Assembly (NCBI RefSeq): GCF_900206265.1 | Contig: NZ_LT907782.1 | Coordinates: forward strand, 1,612,001-1,676,000 | From: Nitrosomonas ureae | Lineage (GTDB): Bacteria; Pseudomonadota; Gammaproteobacteria; Burkholderiales; Nitrosomonadaceae | Length of the DNA stretch: 64,000 nt | Reading direction: 5' to 3' | In this document: piece after piece, positions 9,190 to 19,578 of the stretch | Position numbering within the stretch: position 1 is the first letter of the stretch | Layout: each line of letters opens with the position of its first letter | Program-made: the position numbers and the translations under genes | Notes under the pieces: generated by a model | The model's database searches: none | Seen by the model: only the letters and a program-made list of their open reading frames with translations | What the model was told of the DNA's origin: nothing

Positions 9190-12100
9190 ATGTTTGAACG
9201 CATTTTACATCTATCCATCTATCAACGCGGTATCGTGCTGATAGCGGTGCTGGCAATGGCTGCATTTGGCATCTACAACTACCTCAAACTACCTATTGAC
9301 GCTGTGCCGGACATCACCAATGTGCAGGTACAAATCAACACCACAGTCCCCGGTTATTCACCTCTGGAAGCTGAGCAACGTATCACCTTTCCGATTGAGA
9401 TGGCGATGGCCGGTTTACCCAATCTTGAATACACCCGATCTCTCTCGCGTTATGGGTTATCGCAAGTTACGGTAATTTTTAAGGACGGCACTGATATTTA
9501 TCTGGTACGGCAATTGGTCAGTCAACGGATCCAGGAAGCCAGAAACCGGTTACCGGCCGGAATCGTACCTACGATGGGACCTATTTCCACAGGTCTGGGT
9601 GAAATCTTCATGTGGACTGTCGATGCGGAAAAAAATGCGCGCAAGCCGGATGGCACTCCGTATACAGCGACTGATTTGCGCGAGATTGAAGACTGGATTA
9701 TCAAGCCGCGAATGCGTATGGTGGAAGGAATCACTGAAGTCAACTCCGTCGGTGGTTATGTCAAGCAATTTCATGTGACACCTTATCCTGAGAAATTGAT
9801 TTCATTCGGGCTCACATTGCAAGACTTGGTACTTGCGCTGGAACGTAATAATCTCAATGTAGGTGCCGGCTATATTGAGAAAAGCGGCGAACAGTATCTG
9901 GTCAGAGTACCTGGGCAGGTGGTGAATCTGGCCGAAATCGGCGAGATCATTCTGAGCAGTAATCAAGGCGTGCCGATACGAATCAAAAACGTAGCTGATG
10001 TACTGATTGGCAAGGAGTTACGCACTGGCGCCGCAACCCAGAACGGCAAGGAAGTAGTGCTGGGCACGGCACATATGCTGATCGGGGAAAATAGCCGCAT
10101 CGTTTCACAGGCAGCAGCGGAAAAACTGGCCGAAATCAACCGTAGCCTGCCTGCCGGTGTGGTTGCAACACCTGTTTATAACCGAACCACATTGGTCGAC
10201 AAAACCATCAGCACAGTTTCAAATAATCTGCTGGAAGGCGCCGCATTGGTCATTGTCGTATTGTTCATAGCACTTGGTAACTTGCGTGCCGCCCTGATTA
10301 CCGCCCTGATTATTCCCCTGTCAATGCTGTTCACTATCAGCGGCATGGTGGCCAACAATGTCAGCGCCAATCTGCTGAGCCTAGGTGCACTTGATTTTGG
10401 CATTATCGTCGATGGTGCTGTCATTATTGTCGAAAACTGTATTCGCCGCCTTTCCCTTGAACAAGGACGGCTGGGGCGAGAATTGACGCCTGCTGAGCGC
10501 TTCGAAATTGTTTTTGATGCTTCCAAGGAAGTAAGGCGGGCGCTGCTGTTCGGACAAATTATTATCATGGTGGTTTATTTACCGGTATTCGCATTGTCCG
10601 GAGTTGAAGGAAAAATGTTCCATCCAATGGCCTTCACGGTTCTACTGGCATTGTTAGGAGCGGTATTTCTATCGGTGACATTTGTACCGGCAGCCGTGGC
10701 TATGTTCCTCTCTGGAAAGATGATGGAAAAAGAGGGAGCTACCGTGCTATGGGCTAAGAAAATCTATGCCCCTACACTGGATGCCGCCATGGATAACAAG
10801 GGATTGACGGTTACCATCGCCGCTGTCATTGTGGTATTGTCCCTGTTGCTGACTACACGCATGGGCAGTGAATTCATTCCCAGTCTCGATGAAGAGGATA
10901 TCGCACTGCATGCAATTCGGATACCCGGCACAAGTCTGAGTACAGCCATTGAAATGCAGAATGAGTTGGAAGCAACGATCAAGAAATTTTCTGAAGTCAG
11001 TCGGGTATTTTCTAAAATCGGTACCGCAGAGATTGCCACCGACCCGATGCCACCCAGCGTCGCGGATATTTTTATCATTCTAAAACCGCAATCCGAATGG
11101 TCTGAAAAGTATCGCAACAAAGAAGAATTAATCACGGCGATGGAACAAGCGGTACTAAAAGTGCCAGGCAATAACTATGAATTCACGCAACCGATACAGA
11201 TGCGATTTAACGAACTATTATCCGGGGTGCGTGCGGATGTCGCGGTAAAAGTATTTGGCGATGATCTCGACGTGATGCTCAATGTCGCTGAACAGATTGA
11301 GAAAATCGTCAAGGCCGTTCCTGGTGCAGCAGATGTACGGATCGAACAAATCACGGGGCTGCCGGTATTATCAATTCAAATGGACCGGACAAAAATGGCG
11401 CGTTACGGTCTCAATGGCAGCGATGTACAGGATGCCATCAATATTGCGATTGGTGGCAGAACTACCGGTTTGATTTTCGAGGGCGATCGCCGTTTCGAAC
11501 TGCAAGTGCGTTTACCGGAACAGATTCGCGGTGATATCGAAACACTTAAGCGCTTGCCAATCAAACTTCCGGTACTGAATATGCCCGGAGGCCAGAATAC
11601 ACCAGTTACCGCTTTGCCCATCTACGTCGCATTAGGCGAAGTAGCCGATCTGCAAATTGTCACAGGCCCTAATCAAATCAGCCGCGAGAACGGCAAGCGC
11701 CGGGTGGTAATCACTGCGAATGTACGTGGACGCGATATCGGCTCTTTCGTCAATGAAGCAGAAAAACTCATCGAGAAGCAAATAAAAATTCCAGCGGGCT
11801 ACTGGCTTGCCTGGGGCGGACAATTCGAGCAGCTGATTCTGGCAGCGGAACGCTTGCAGATTGTCATTCCACTGGCGCTTTGTCTAGTATTTTTTTTGCT
11901 TTACACCATGCTTGGCAGCTTTCGCGATAGCTTGCTGGTGTTTAGTGCAGTTCCCTTGGCAATCACCGGTGGAATCGCGGCTTTATGGCTACGCGACATT
12001 CCCTTGTCGATTTCCGCCGGTGTAGGGTTCATCGCCATGTCTGGCGTAGCGGTATTGGATGGCTTGGTGTTGTTGTCGTTTATCCGCGATCTGCGACAGC

Positions 12101-12348
12101 AGGGGCTCACACTCGACGACGCCATTCGAACCGGTTCTCTCATGCGATTACGTCCGGTTCTGATCACGACTTGGGTGGAATCATTGGGTTTCCTGCCCAT
12201 GGCGCTCAGCACCAGTACCGGCGCCGAAGTACAACGTACACTCGCAACGGTGATGATTGGCAGTACATTATCTCAATCTCTGTTATCTTTGCTGGTATTG
12301 CCGGTGCTGTATCGAATCGTGCATGGTAGGAATATAAGTAAGAAATAA
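9190..12348 (+). CDS. czcA: RND heavy-metal efflux pump CzcA
   Basis: Inner-membrane proton/cation antiporter of the HME-RND family, 1052 residues, a full-length member with two six-helix membrane blocks and two large periplasmic loops. TM4 carries DFGIIVDGAVIIVEN; its two Asp and Glu correspond to the CzcA proton-relay residues (D402, D408, E415 in the Cupriavidus protein). The N-terminal YLKLPIDAVPDITNVQVQI is the family signature. It ends the operon; the preferred ion (Zn/Co/Cd versus Ni or monovalent Cu/Ag) is unresolved, but the DFG-IVDG motif favours divalent cations. Confidence 0.96.
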   Translation: MFERILHLSIYQRGIVLIAVLAMAAFGIYNYLKLPIDAVPDITNVQVQINTTVPGYSPLEAEQRITFPIEMAMAGLPNLEYTRSLSRYGLSQVTVIFKDGTDIYLVRQLVSQRIQEARNRLPAGIVPTMGPISTGLGEIFMWTVDAEKNARKPDGTPYTATDLREIEDWIIKPRMRMVEGITEVNSVGGYVKQFHVTPYPEKLISFGLTLQDLVLALERNNLNVGAGYIEKSGEQYLVRVPGQVVNLAEIGEIILSSNQGVPIRIKNVADVLIGKELRTGAATQNGKEVVLGTAHMLIGENSRIVSQAAAEKLAEINRSLPAGVVATPVYNRTTLVDKTISTVSNNLLEGAALVIVVLFIALGNLRAALITALIIPLSMLFTISGMVANNVSANLLSLGALDFGIIVDGAVIIVENCIRRLSLEQGRLGRELTPAERFEIVFDASKEVRRALLFGQIIIMVVYLPVFALSGVEGKMFHPMAFTVLLALLGAVFLSVTFVPAAVAMFLSGKMMEKEGATVLWAKKIYAPTLDAAMDNKGLTVTIAAVIVVLSLLLTTRMGSEFIPSLDEEDIALHAIRIPGTSLSTAIEMQNELEATIKKFSEVSRVFSKIGTAEIATDPMPPSVADIFIILKPQSEWSEKYRNKEELITAMEQAVLKVPGNNYEFTQPIQMRFNELLSGVRADVAVKVFGDDLDVMLNVAEQIEKIVKAVPGAADVRIEQITGLPVLSIQMDRTKMARYGLNGSDVQDAINIAIGGRTTGLIFEGDRRFELQVRLPEQIRGDIETLKRLPIKLPVLNMPGGQNTPVTALPIYVALGEVADLQIVTGPNQISRENGKRRVVITANVRGRDIGSFVNEAEKLIEKQIKIPAGYWLAWGGQFEQLILAAERLQIVIPLALCLVFFLLYTMLGSFRDSLLVFSAVPLAITGGIAALWLRDIPLSISAGVGFIAMSGVAVLDGLVLLSFIRDLRQQGLTLDDAIRTGSLMRLRPVLITTWVESLGFLPMALSTSTGAEVQRTLATVMIGSTLSQSLLSLLVLPVLYRIVHGRNISKK

Positions 12349-12686
12349 TCCAGACAAGTCTTGGACAATCCGCTTGATATGTGTCGGCAGGAAAATCCTG
12401 AGCTTGAAGAAGTACTATAAGGCAGGTTTCTCCCGGGAAAGATCGCTCTAGAAAGTTATTGAACCGCATCACCATTCTAGCAAAGCATCCTGCACAGATT
12501 ATGAATAACACTGAAATAACATAGACATAACCCACTCAATATCTGTATGTTTGTATCTTGATCAAACCTGCTAAAACAGCTTCTGGGCAATTAAGAAAAA
12601 ATTTTTAAACTTGGTAATGTTCCGTCATTCTCTACAAAATATACTTAAAAGATTTTTTTTGCGCGAAATAGAATTCAGTCTATCAA
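12349..12686. other. intergenic region between convergent czcA and clpA
   Basis: 338 bp with no convincing gene. Short open frames here lack start context and family resemblance. The last 100 bp is A/T-rich and could contain a transcription end for clpA on the minus strand, but I see no clear stem followed by a T-run. Confidence 0.6.
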
Positions 12687-14942
12687 TCAAATAATTACAG
12701 TTTCTTCTTCAAATAATAGTATTACTTTGCCATCATTATCCATATCAATCGTCACTTTACCACCATTGACTAAGCGCCCGAACAATAATTCATCGGCAAG
12801 CACACTACGAACTGTGTCCTGGATTAAGCGTTCCATGGGTCGCGCGCCCATTAACGGATCAAAACCATGTTTCGCAAGATATTTACGCAACCTCTCCGTA
12901 AACGTTGCCTCGACCTTTTTCTCTTGCAACTGACTCTCAAGCTGAATCAAAAACTTATCAGAGACTCGCAAAATAATTTCTTGATCTAAGGGAGCAAAAG
13001 AAACAATCGCATCAAGCCTATTACGAAATTCGGGAGTAAATAATTTTTTAATATCAATTAATTCATCACCAGCAGAATTTGATTTTGTGAACCCGATTGA
13101 AGATTTTGTAAGTGCTTCAGCACCTGCATTTGTTGTCATGATAATGATGACATTACGTAAATCCGCTTTACGCCCATTATTATCAGTCAATGTTCCATAA
13201 TCCATAACTTGCAGAAGGATATTAAAAATATCTGAATGCGCTTTCTCAATCTCATCCAATAATAAAACCGAATAGGGATGTTTAATCACCGCCTCAGTTA
13301 ATAATCCGCCCTGATCGTACCCCACATAACCAGGTGGCGCACCAATCAGCCGTGATACTGCGTGACGTTCCATATACTCGGACATATCGAAACGATGCAA
13401 ATGAACACCCAAAGCATAAGCCAATTGCCTCGCTACTTCAGTTTTCCCCACACCTGTTGGACCTGTAAAAAGAAAAGAGCCAACTGGCTTTCTTGAATTA
13501 CCCAGTCCGCTTCTTGCCATCTTAATAGCTGCTGTTAATGTATTAATTGCATTATCTTGCCCAAAAACAACTGCTTTCATATCACGCCCCAAAGTTTTTA
13601 ACTTACTACGATCATTTGTAGAGATATTCTGTGACGGAATTCTTGCGATCTTAGCGACCACACTTTCAATTTCTCCTTTACCAATAACCTTGCGTTTCTT
13701 TGATTTTGGCAATAGTCGCTGCGCAGCACCAGCTTCATCAAGCACATCTATGGCTTTGTCTGGTAAATGTCTATCATTAATGTATCTTTCTGATAATTCT
13801 GCAGCAGAAACCAATGCGCTACTGGTATATTTAACCTTGTGGTGCTGCTCATAGCGTGACTTCAGACCTCGTAAAATGACGACTGTCTCATCCACGCTCG
13901 GCTCGTTGACTTCTATCTGCTGAAAACGCCTTGATAATGCATGGTCTTTCTCAAAAATTCCACGATACTCACTAAAAGTTGTCGCACCGATACAACGCAA
14001 TTGCCCAGTATTTAGAATCGGTTTTAGCAAATTTGAAGCATCCATAACTCCACCCGAGGCAGCACCAGCACCAATAAGCGTATGAATCTCATCAATAAAT
14101 AGAATTGCAGCGGGATTATCAGTCAATTGCTTCAGTAAAGTTTTTAAGCGCTGCTCAAAATCTCCCCGGTATTTTGTACCCGCTAATAAAGCCCCCATAT
14201 CGAGCGAGTAAATCTGATGCTTTAAAAGTAATTCGGGCACATTCTCCTCGACAATTCGTTTTGCCAAACCTTCTGCGATTGCAGTTTTCCCAACACCTGC
14301 CTCTCCAACCAGTAATGGATTATTTTTACGGCGCCTACACAGGATTTGTATTACACGTTCGATTTCTTTTTCACGCCCCACCAAAGGATCAATTTTATTT
14401 ATTAACGCCAAGTGATTTAGATTTACCGTATAATTCTCAAGCAGTCCAGCAGAGCCTAACTCATGCTCCGTATCGCTCTCATTCGCAGTTTTAGTATCAT
14501 TTTCCTGTGATATTTTCTTAATACTGTGAGAAATGTAATTCACTACGTCCAAACGTGTCACGCCTCTTTGATGCAAGAAATAAACTGCATGCGAATCTTT
14601 TTCTCCAAATATTGATACTAATACATTCGCACCAGTTACCTCCTTTTTTCCAGATGACTGAACATGCAATATGGCACGTTGAATAACTCGCTGAAAACCC
14701 AGTGTAGGTTGCGTATCAACCTCTTCATCACCTTTAATTACCGGGGTATGATGTGTTATGTGATCTACTAGTACTGTTCGCAAATCTTCTATATCTACCA
14801 AACAGGCATTTAATACTTCAGCAGCACTAGCATTATCTAGCATCGCCAACAACAAGTGTTCTACCGTAATGAATTCATAGCGCTTTTGTCTCGACTCTAC
14901 GAATGCCATGTGCAAGCTAACTTCTAAATCTGGTGCAATCAT
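12687..14942 (-). CDS. clpA: ATP-dependent Clp protease ATPase subunit ClpA
   Basis: AAA+ unfoldase that feeds ClpP, 751 residues as usual. The N-domain (1-145) is followed by AAA module 1 with Walker [14 protein letters not shown] (about 214) and AAA module 2 with [12 protein letters not shown] (about 494). The loop SSIGFTKS near 612 is the IGF/L ClpP-docking tripeptide, confirming ClpA rather than ClpB. It starts one base after the clpS stop, so the two are co-translated; clpP is elsewhere. Confidence 0.98.
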   Translation of the reverse strand: MIAPDLEVSLHMAFVESRQKRYEFITVEHLLLAMLDNASAAEVLNACLVDIEDLRTVLVDHITHHTPVIKGDEEVDTQPTLGFQRVIQRAILHVQSSGKKEVTGANVLVSIFGEKDSHAVYFLHQRGVTRLDVVNYISHSIKKISQENDTKTANESDTEHELGSAGLLENYTVNLNHLALINKIDPLVGREKEIERVIQILCRRRKNNPLLVGEAGVGKTAIAEGLAKRIVEENVPELLLKHQIYSLDMGALLAGTKYRGDFEQRLKTLLKQLTDNPAAILFIDEIHTLIGAGAASGGVMDASNLLKPILNTGQLRCIGATTFSEYRGIFEKDHALSRRFQQIEVNEPSVDETVVILRGLKSRYEQHHKVKYTSSALVSAAELSERYINDRHLPDKAIDVLDEAGAAQRLLPKSKKRKVIGKGEIESVVAKIARIPSQNISTNDRSKLKTLGRDMKAVVFGQDNAINTLTAAIKMARSGLGNSRKPVGSFLFTGPTGVGKTEVARQLAYALGVHLHRFDMSEYMERHAVSRLIGAPPGYVGYDQGGLLTEAVIKHPYSVLLLDEIEKAHSDIFNILLQVMDYGTLTDNNGRKADLRNVIIIMTTNAGAEALTKSSIGFTKSNSAGDELIDIKKLFTPEFRNRLDAIVSFAPLDQEIILRVSDKFLIQLESQLQEKKVEATFTERLRKYLAKHGFDPLMGARPMERLIQDTVRSVLADELLFGRLVNGGKVTIDMDNDGKVILLFEEETVII

Positions 14943-14943
14943 T

Positions 14944-15252
14944 TTAGTTTTCCTCCATTACACACCTCAGTGGATGCTGATTTCTTCTACTAAATTCAAT
15001 GACCTGCTTGACTTTAGTACTTGCAATATCACCAGGGTATATACCACACACACCCACTCCTTCTGTATGTACCTTTAACATTATCAATGTCGCCTGTTCT
15101 TGATTCATGGAGAAAAACGACTTTAGTACTTCAACTACAAACTCCATTGGAGTGAAATCATCATTCAATAGTAAAATTTTATAAAGAGGGGGGGGTTTGT
15201 ACTTAACCTTCTCTTGCGAAAGTTTAACGGTTTCAGACTTACTTTCCGTCAT
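14944..15252 (-). CDS. clpS: ClpA adaptor ClpS
   Basis: N-end-rule adaptor (102 residues) that delivers substrates to ClpA. The conserved [16 protein letters not shown] segment, the [13 protein letters not shown] segment and the C-terminal end of the core are all present. The unstructured N-terminal tail (first 25 residues) is also seen. It directly precedes clpA. Confidence 0.97.
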   Translation of the reverse strand: MTESKSETVKLSQEKVKYKPPPLYKILLLNDDFTPMEFVVEVLKSFFSMNQEQATLIMLKVHTEGVGVCGIYPGDIASTKVKQVIEFSRRNQHPLRCVMEEN

Positions 15253-16620
15253 GAATGTTTCCTATTCAAACTGATAAATTTTCAATCATAAAATATAGTA
15301 CAAAAAGACTCTACTACACTAGAGATATAAACATATTTAACGATTACGACAAAATTTTCAAGTATCTTGAGACAATTACTTTTCTCTTAATCGCAAAAAT
15401 GGCATCACCACAGTATTTTAAATACAGAACGATACAAGAAATGAATCTCAAAGAAGATTAATAAAATTGGGCATCAAACTTAATTCTATTTCGGCTCAGG
15501 TTAAAAATGTTTCGCTTGTATTACTATTGCATCATTACACAATCTGTTTGAGTGCAGCAACAATGTATAGAATAGCCCTTATTTAATGCTCTGCAACTGC
15601 ATCAGTGTCACCGATTCTTAAAGTGTGTTTGATTCAGTTGTTCGAAAGTTATTCACGGCCTGAAATGTAAAGCTCCATACAGCGATGATTTCAACTTTTT
15701 TGAGAGGTCATCATATGTTACAACAATATTTCTCGTTCTTTACGTTGTTGTCAATGATAATTCCTGAAAAAACAGAAACAATAAAAGCTGAATTACGAGA
15801 AGCCAGTACAGAATACAGCAATCGTTTTTCAATAAACCGTTAAATGGGTATAGCCGGAAAGTTTGTCTATAAGCAACAACATCATTCTTAATTTCACCAT
15901 GGCATTATCGTTAGAATACTTTGATCGTGATTTGGTAAATTCGATGATGCATAGCTTTTCCTGCAGTCTGGCGCCTTTGCTTTGTAAAATTGACGAGCTT
16001 CGAACCGTTATGACACGAAAATCCAAGGAGATAAACGCAAGCAAATAACCTCATTGATCTCTCACTCAGATGCTCACAAACTGAATTTGTGAGCGCAATG
16101 GACCACATAGTAGAGACACCCCACTGCCCTGACTACCTTGGTTGTAGACCTTATGCGGATGTAATCGATAACCAAAGCGAAGTAAAGTACTCAACGTTTT
16201 CTCTCATGCACACCAACAGGGCGAGTATTCGGTTTATACTGCTTTATCTTAATATACGTGATCAGCTCATAAAGAAATTGCATACATTTGAGCATGACAT
16301 CCTGCATCCTCTTCCAGAAATGCTCCTACTTGCGCTAGATTTGTTGTTTGTAGCGTATATTCCATTCAGGTCGATTGCTATGTCTCGCATAATGAACAAA
16401 GCAGAATCTAATCACTCAGTTTTATTCATTGGAAATGCGACAACGCCTTCAAATTCATTTCATGGTGGAGAGACTACCGCTTGACTTTAATCCAGGATTT
16501 GCGTAAAACAGCAAATGGCGTTTGGTTTCAAGTTTTTTATGGATCGATTTTGTTCATAAATAGTCTTGAATTTCAGATAGTATTAGGGTTTCCGGCCCAG
16601 TTTTTATATAGGAAGTAGAA
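15253..16620. other. gene-poor region upstream of the cold-shock gene
   Basis: About 1.37 kb between divergent clpS and cspA with no recognised gene. Open frames at 15863-16048 and 16089-16484 (plus) resemble no family I know. A 42-codon frame at 15715-15843 (plus) has a GAGAGG eight bases before its ATG and a Lys/Glu-rich end, so a small protein is possible but unproven. The last 130 bp before cspA probably includes a long 5' leader of the cold-shock mRNA. The stretch could hold a decayed gene or an unrecognised RNA. Confidence 0.5.
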
Positions 16621-16824
16621 ATGGCAACAGGTACAGTAAAATGGTTCAATGATTCTAAAGGTTTTGGTTTTATTACTCCTGATGACGGTAGCGAGGATTT
16701 GTTTGCACACTTCTCGGCAATCAATATGTCTGGTTTTAAAACCCTTAAAGAAGGTCAAAAAGTGAGCTTTGATGTCACTCAGGGACCAAAAGGGAAACAA
16801 GCCTCAAATATCCAGGCCACCTAA
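16621..16824 (+). CDS. cold-shock family protein (CspA-like)
   Basis: 67-residue single cold-shock domain, an OB-fold that binds single-stranded RNA/DNA. The RNA-binding motifs KGFGFI (RNP1) and DLFAHF (RNP2) and the N-terminal TGTVKWFND are perfect matches to the family. An AGGAAG ribosome binding site precedes the ATG. It stands alone with an A/T-rich leader; whether it is cold-induced cannot be told. Confidence 0.96.
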   Translation: MATGTVKWFNDSKGFGFITPDDGSEDLFAHFSAINMSGFKTLKEGQKVSFDVTQGPKGKQASNIQAT

Positions 16825-16905
16825 CTTTCATAACTACTGGCCTAGAAACTTAGTCTTATAATTATAAGCTGGCCAAAACAATAAAAAATTTTCTCTATAT
16901 AAGAG

Positions 16906-16940
16906 CCCCTTTGCTTTGTTGTGCTACACCTAGCAAGGGG
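16906..16940. terminator. imperfect hairpin between cspA and icd
   Basis: CCCCTTTGCT at 16906-16915 pairs with AGCAAGGGG at 16932-16940 with one bulged base. It lies between the convergent ends of the cold-shock gene and icd. There is no clean T-run after either side, so terminator function is only possible. Confidence 0.3.
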
Positions 16941-17005
16941 TATTACATTACTTTAGAGCTTTTCCATCTACCTCGATAGTCAATAAAATAACATTCCGTT
17001 AGTGC

Positions 17006-18256
17006 TTAACTCATAGAATTAATCATTGCATTACCAAAATCCGAGCAGGAAACTTTCTTAACGTTAGTCATCTGCCGGGCGAAATCATAAGTAACAATTC
17101 CGTTCTGAATAGTCTTTTCCATAGATTTAATAATCTTATCAGCGGCTTCAATCCAACCAATATGTCGCAGCATCATTTCCGCTGATAGTATTATTGAACC
17201 AGGATTTACTTGATTTTTTCCAGCATATTTAGGTGCTGTGCCATGTGTTGCTTCGAAAACCGCCACTATATCGCTGAGATTAGCGCCGGGTGCTATCCCA
17301 ATCCCACCCACCTGCGCAGCCAAAGCATCGGATATATAATCTCCATTCAAATTCAGTGTTGCAACAACATCATACTCTTCTGGGCGAAGTAAGATTTGTT
17401 GAAGAAAAGCATCAGCAATTACATCTTTGATAATAACTCCACCCATTGTCGAGGGTAACTTCATCCACGGTCCGCCATCCAGCAGCTCCGCTCCGAATTC
17501 ACGAGCAGCCAATGCGTAACCCCACTTTTTGAATGCGCCTTCAGTAAACTTCATAATATTACCTTTATGCACCAATGTAACCGACTTACGTTTGTTATCA
17601 ATGGCATACTGAATCGCTCTTCGAACAAAACGCTCCGTTCCTTCTTTTGAAACCGGTTTAATACCGATACCAGAAGATCGAGGAAAACGTATACTAGTCA
17701 CCCCCATATCTTTAATCAGAAAATCAATAACCTTTATCACAGATTCTGATTCCGCTTCCCATTCTATGCCCGCATAGATATCCTCAGAGTTTTCACGAAA
17801 AATAACCATATCTGTTTTTTCTGGATTTCTTAATGGACTTGGAACGCCACAAAAATAGCGTACAGGTCTCAAACAAATATATAAATCCAGTTGTTGGCGT
17901 AAAGCTACATTAATTGAACGGATTCCACCGCCAACCGGAGTTGTTAACGGACCTTTAATTGAAACCACAAATTCTTCAGCAGCTTGCAATGTCTCTTCCG
18001 GCAACCATACATCTGGTCCATAAATTTGAGTTGATTTTTCGCCCGCATAAATTTCCATCCATGAAATCTTTCGTTGCGCTCCATAAGCTTTCTCAATGGC
18101 TGAATCAACAACACTACGCATCACTGGAGTAATATCAACACCAATTCCATCGCCTTCAATAAAAGGAATTATTGGATTGTCGGGCACCACTAATGAATAA
18201 TCATCATTAACCTTAATGCGCTCTCCCTTACTAGGCACCTTTATATGCTGATACAT
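17006..18256 (-). CDS. icd: isocitrate dehydrogenase (NADP+)
   Basis: TCA-cycle enzyme converting isocitrate to 2-oxoglutarate, 416 residues, homodimeric prokaryotic type. The substrate loop [18 protein letters not shown] contains the Ser that is phosphorylated by AceK in enteric bacteria. The [15 protein letters not shown] motif and HGTAPKYAG are present; the Lys-Tyr of the latter mark NADP specificity. Single-gene unit, convergent with cspA and divergent from the RpfE-type gene. In autotrophs it supplies 2-oxoglutarate for amino acids. Confidence 0.97.
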   Translation of the reverse strand: MYQHIKVPSKGERIKVNDDYSLVVPDNPIIPFIEGDGIGVDITPVMRSVVDSAIEKAYGAQRKISWMEIYAGEKSTQIYGPDVWLPEETLQAAEEFVVSIKGPLTTPVGGGIRSINVALRQQLDLYICLRPVRYFCGVPSPLRNPEKTDMVIFRENSEDIYAGIEWEAESESVIKVIDFLIKDMGVTSIRFPRSSGIGIKPVSKEGTERFVRRAIQYAIDNKRKSVTLVHKGNIMKFTEGAFKKWGYALAAREFGAELLDGGPWMKLPSTMGGVIIKDVIADAFLQQILLRPEEYDVVATLNLNGDYISDALAAQVGGIGIAPGANLSDIVAVFEATHGTAPKYAGKNQVNPGSIILSAEMMLRHIGWIEAADKIIKSMEKTIQNGIVTYDFARQMTNVKKVSCSDFGNAMINSMS

Positions 18257-18470
18257 AATCTCTCCAAGAATTCAAAAATGCAATTTGCAAGAAAAATTCT
18301 GTCAATTTAAAATAATAGACTTAGCTTCTGTACATTATACGTGTAAACACAATACCTTTCCACGCCTGACCCGGTTTCATTCATACATATGGCATTACTT
18401 CGAATTTGTATCAGTATCAACCCGGCCACTGACTCTATAACACATTTTTGGAGTATCTCATTCTCTCATA

Positions 18471-19505
18471 ATGAATATTAACCTTTTAATTCCCAATTTA
18501 TTTTGGTCCGAGACTTCACAGTTAGAAATCTACGATGGTTTATCAATTCATTCTTTAGAAACACTACTATCTAAAGGCATTTCCACAGCAAATTCATCTT
18601 TTGAAATGGAAACTTGGTTGTGTAAGCAATTTAATTTGGAGCAACAACATGAAAGCTGGCCTATTGCACCATTGATGTTAAACATTGATGCTCCCTCATT
18701 GGCAAAAACAAGTAAAGATTTCTGGATGTGTGCCGATCCTGTTCATCTCCGAATTGAACAAAACCATATCATGCTAGCAGATAGCCAATCTTTCAAAATT
18801 TCTCCAGAAGAAGCGGAGCAGCTCGTACAGGACTTGAATCGGGATCTCGGTAACGCGAATTTTATTTTTTCAGCTTTCCATCCGCATCGCTGGTACATTC
18901 AAATACCTAGGGCACCTGAAATACAAACATATCCACTCAGTCAAGTCACATGCAAAAACATTAATAATTTCTTGCCGACAGGCAAAGACAGTATCATCTG
19001 GCATAAAATCTTTAACGAAGTACAAATGCTGCTGCATGAGCACCCCATTAACCAAGCCCGCGAATCTCGCGGTGAACTGATCATCAATAGTATTTGGCTT
19101 GGAGGAGGAGGAAACATACTTCAGTCAATACATTCTCCTTATACACATATATGGAGCAATGATGACTTTTCTCAGTCACTAGCACTAGCTAGCAGTATTA
19201 ATCACTTAAATTTACCTATTGATGTTAACAATTGGCTCCAAACTGAGATACCGGGTAATCATCTCGTAGTATTGGACTCGCTACGCAGTCCAGCAAAATA
19301 CAAGAATGCTTATGAATGGCGCGAAACTCTCAAAAATATGGAACACAATTGGTTTCTACCCTTATATACAGCAATCAAGAATGGAAAAGTTAGCCGATTA
19401 ACCATAACAACATCGAACGAGATTGCTTTAAATGACTTTGTAATAACACGCTCTGATCTATGGAAATTCTGGTTATTTAATAAACCGCTTTCCACTCACA
19501 GTTAA
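18471..19505 (+). CDS. RpfE-type conserved protein (phosphoglycerate-mutase-like)
   Basis: 344-residue cytosolic protein of the betaproteobacterial family annotated as 'regulatory protein RpfE type' or cofactor-independent phosphoglycerate mutase-like. Visible conserved stretches are the HPHRWYIQI and the GELIINSIWLGGGG segment after NEVQMLLHEHP. No membrane segment. The name comes from Xanthomonas rpf loci; the biochemical role is unknown to me. It lies 73 bp before the EAL-domain gene and may be co-transcribed, which would connect it to c-di-GMP-related signalling, but that is inference. Confidence 0.75.
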   Translation: MNINLLIPNLFWSETSQLEIYDGLSIHSLETLLSKGISTANSSFEMETWLCKQFNLEQQHESWPIAPLMLNIDAPSLAKTSKDFWMCADPVHLRIEQNHIMLADSQSFKISPEEAEQLVQDLNRDLGNANFIFSAFHPHRWYIQIPRAPEIQTYPLSQVTCKNINNFLPTGKDSIIWHKIFNEVQMLLHEHPINQARESRGELIINSIWLGGGGNILQSIHSPYTHIWSNDDFSQSLALASSINHLNLPIDVNNWLQTEIPGNHLVVLDSLRSPAKYKNAYEWRETLKNMEHNWFLPLYTAIKNGKVSRLTITTSNEIALNDFVITRSDLWKFWLFNKPLSTHS

Positions 19506-19578
19506 AAAACCAAATAAAAATACTTTATATATTGTAGCAGCGCATTTTAATCTATGCCATCAGGAATAAGGAATTACC

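Noticed and set aside
11901-12212. Minus-strand open frames inside czcA and other large genes
   Set aside because: Shadow frames in genes with clear coding sequence on the other strand.
15829-16108. Overlapping short open frames on both strands
   Set aside because: They occupy the same bases in conflicting frames, without support from start sites or known families.
16089-16484. 131-codon open frame on the plus strand upstream of cspA
   Set aside because: No family resemblance, no clear ribosome binding site and an irregular composition; not called as a gene.
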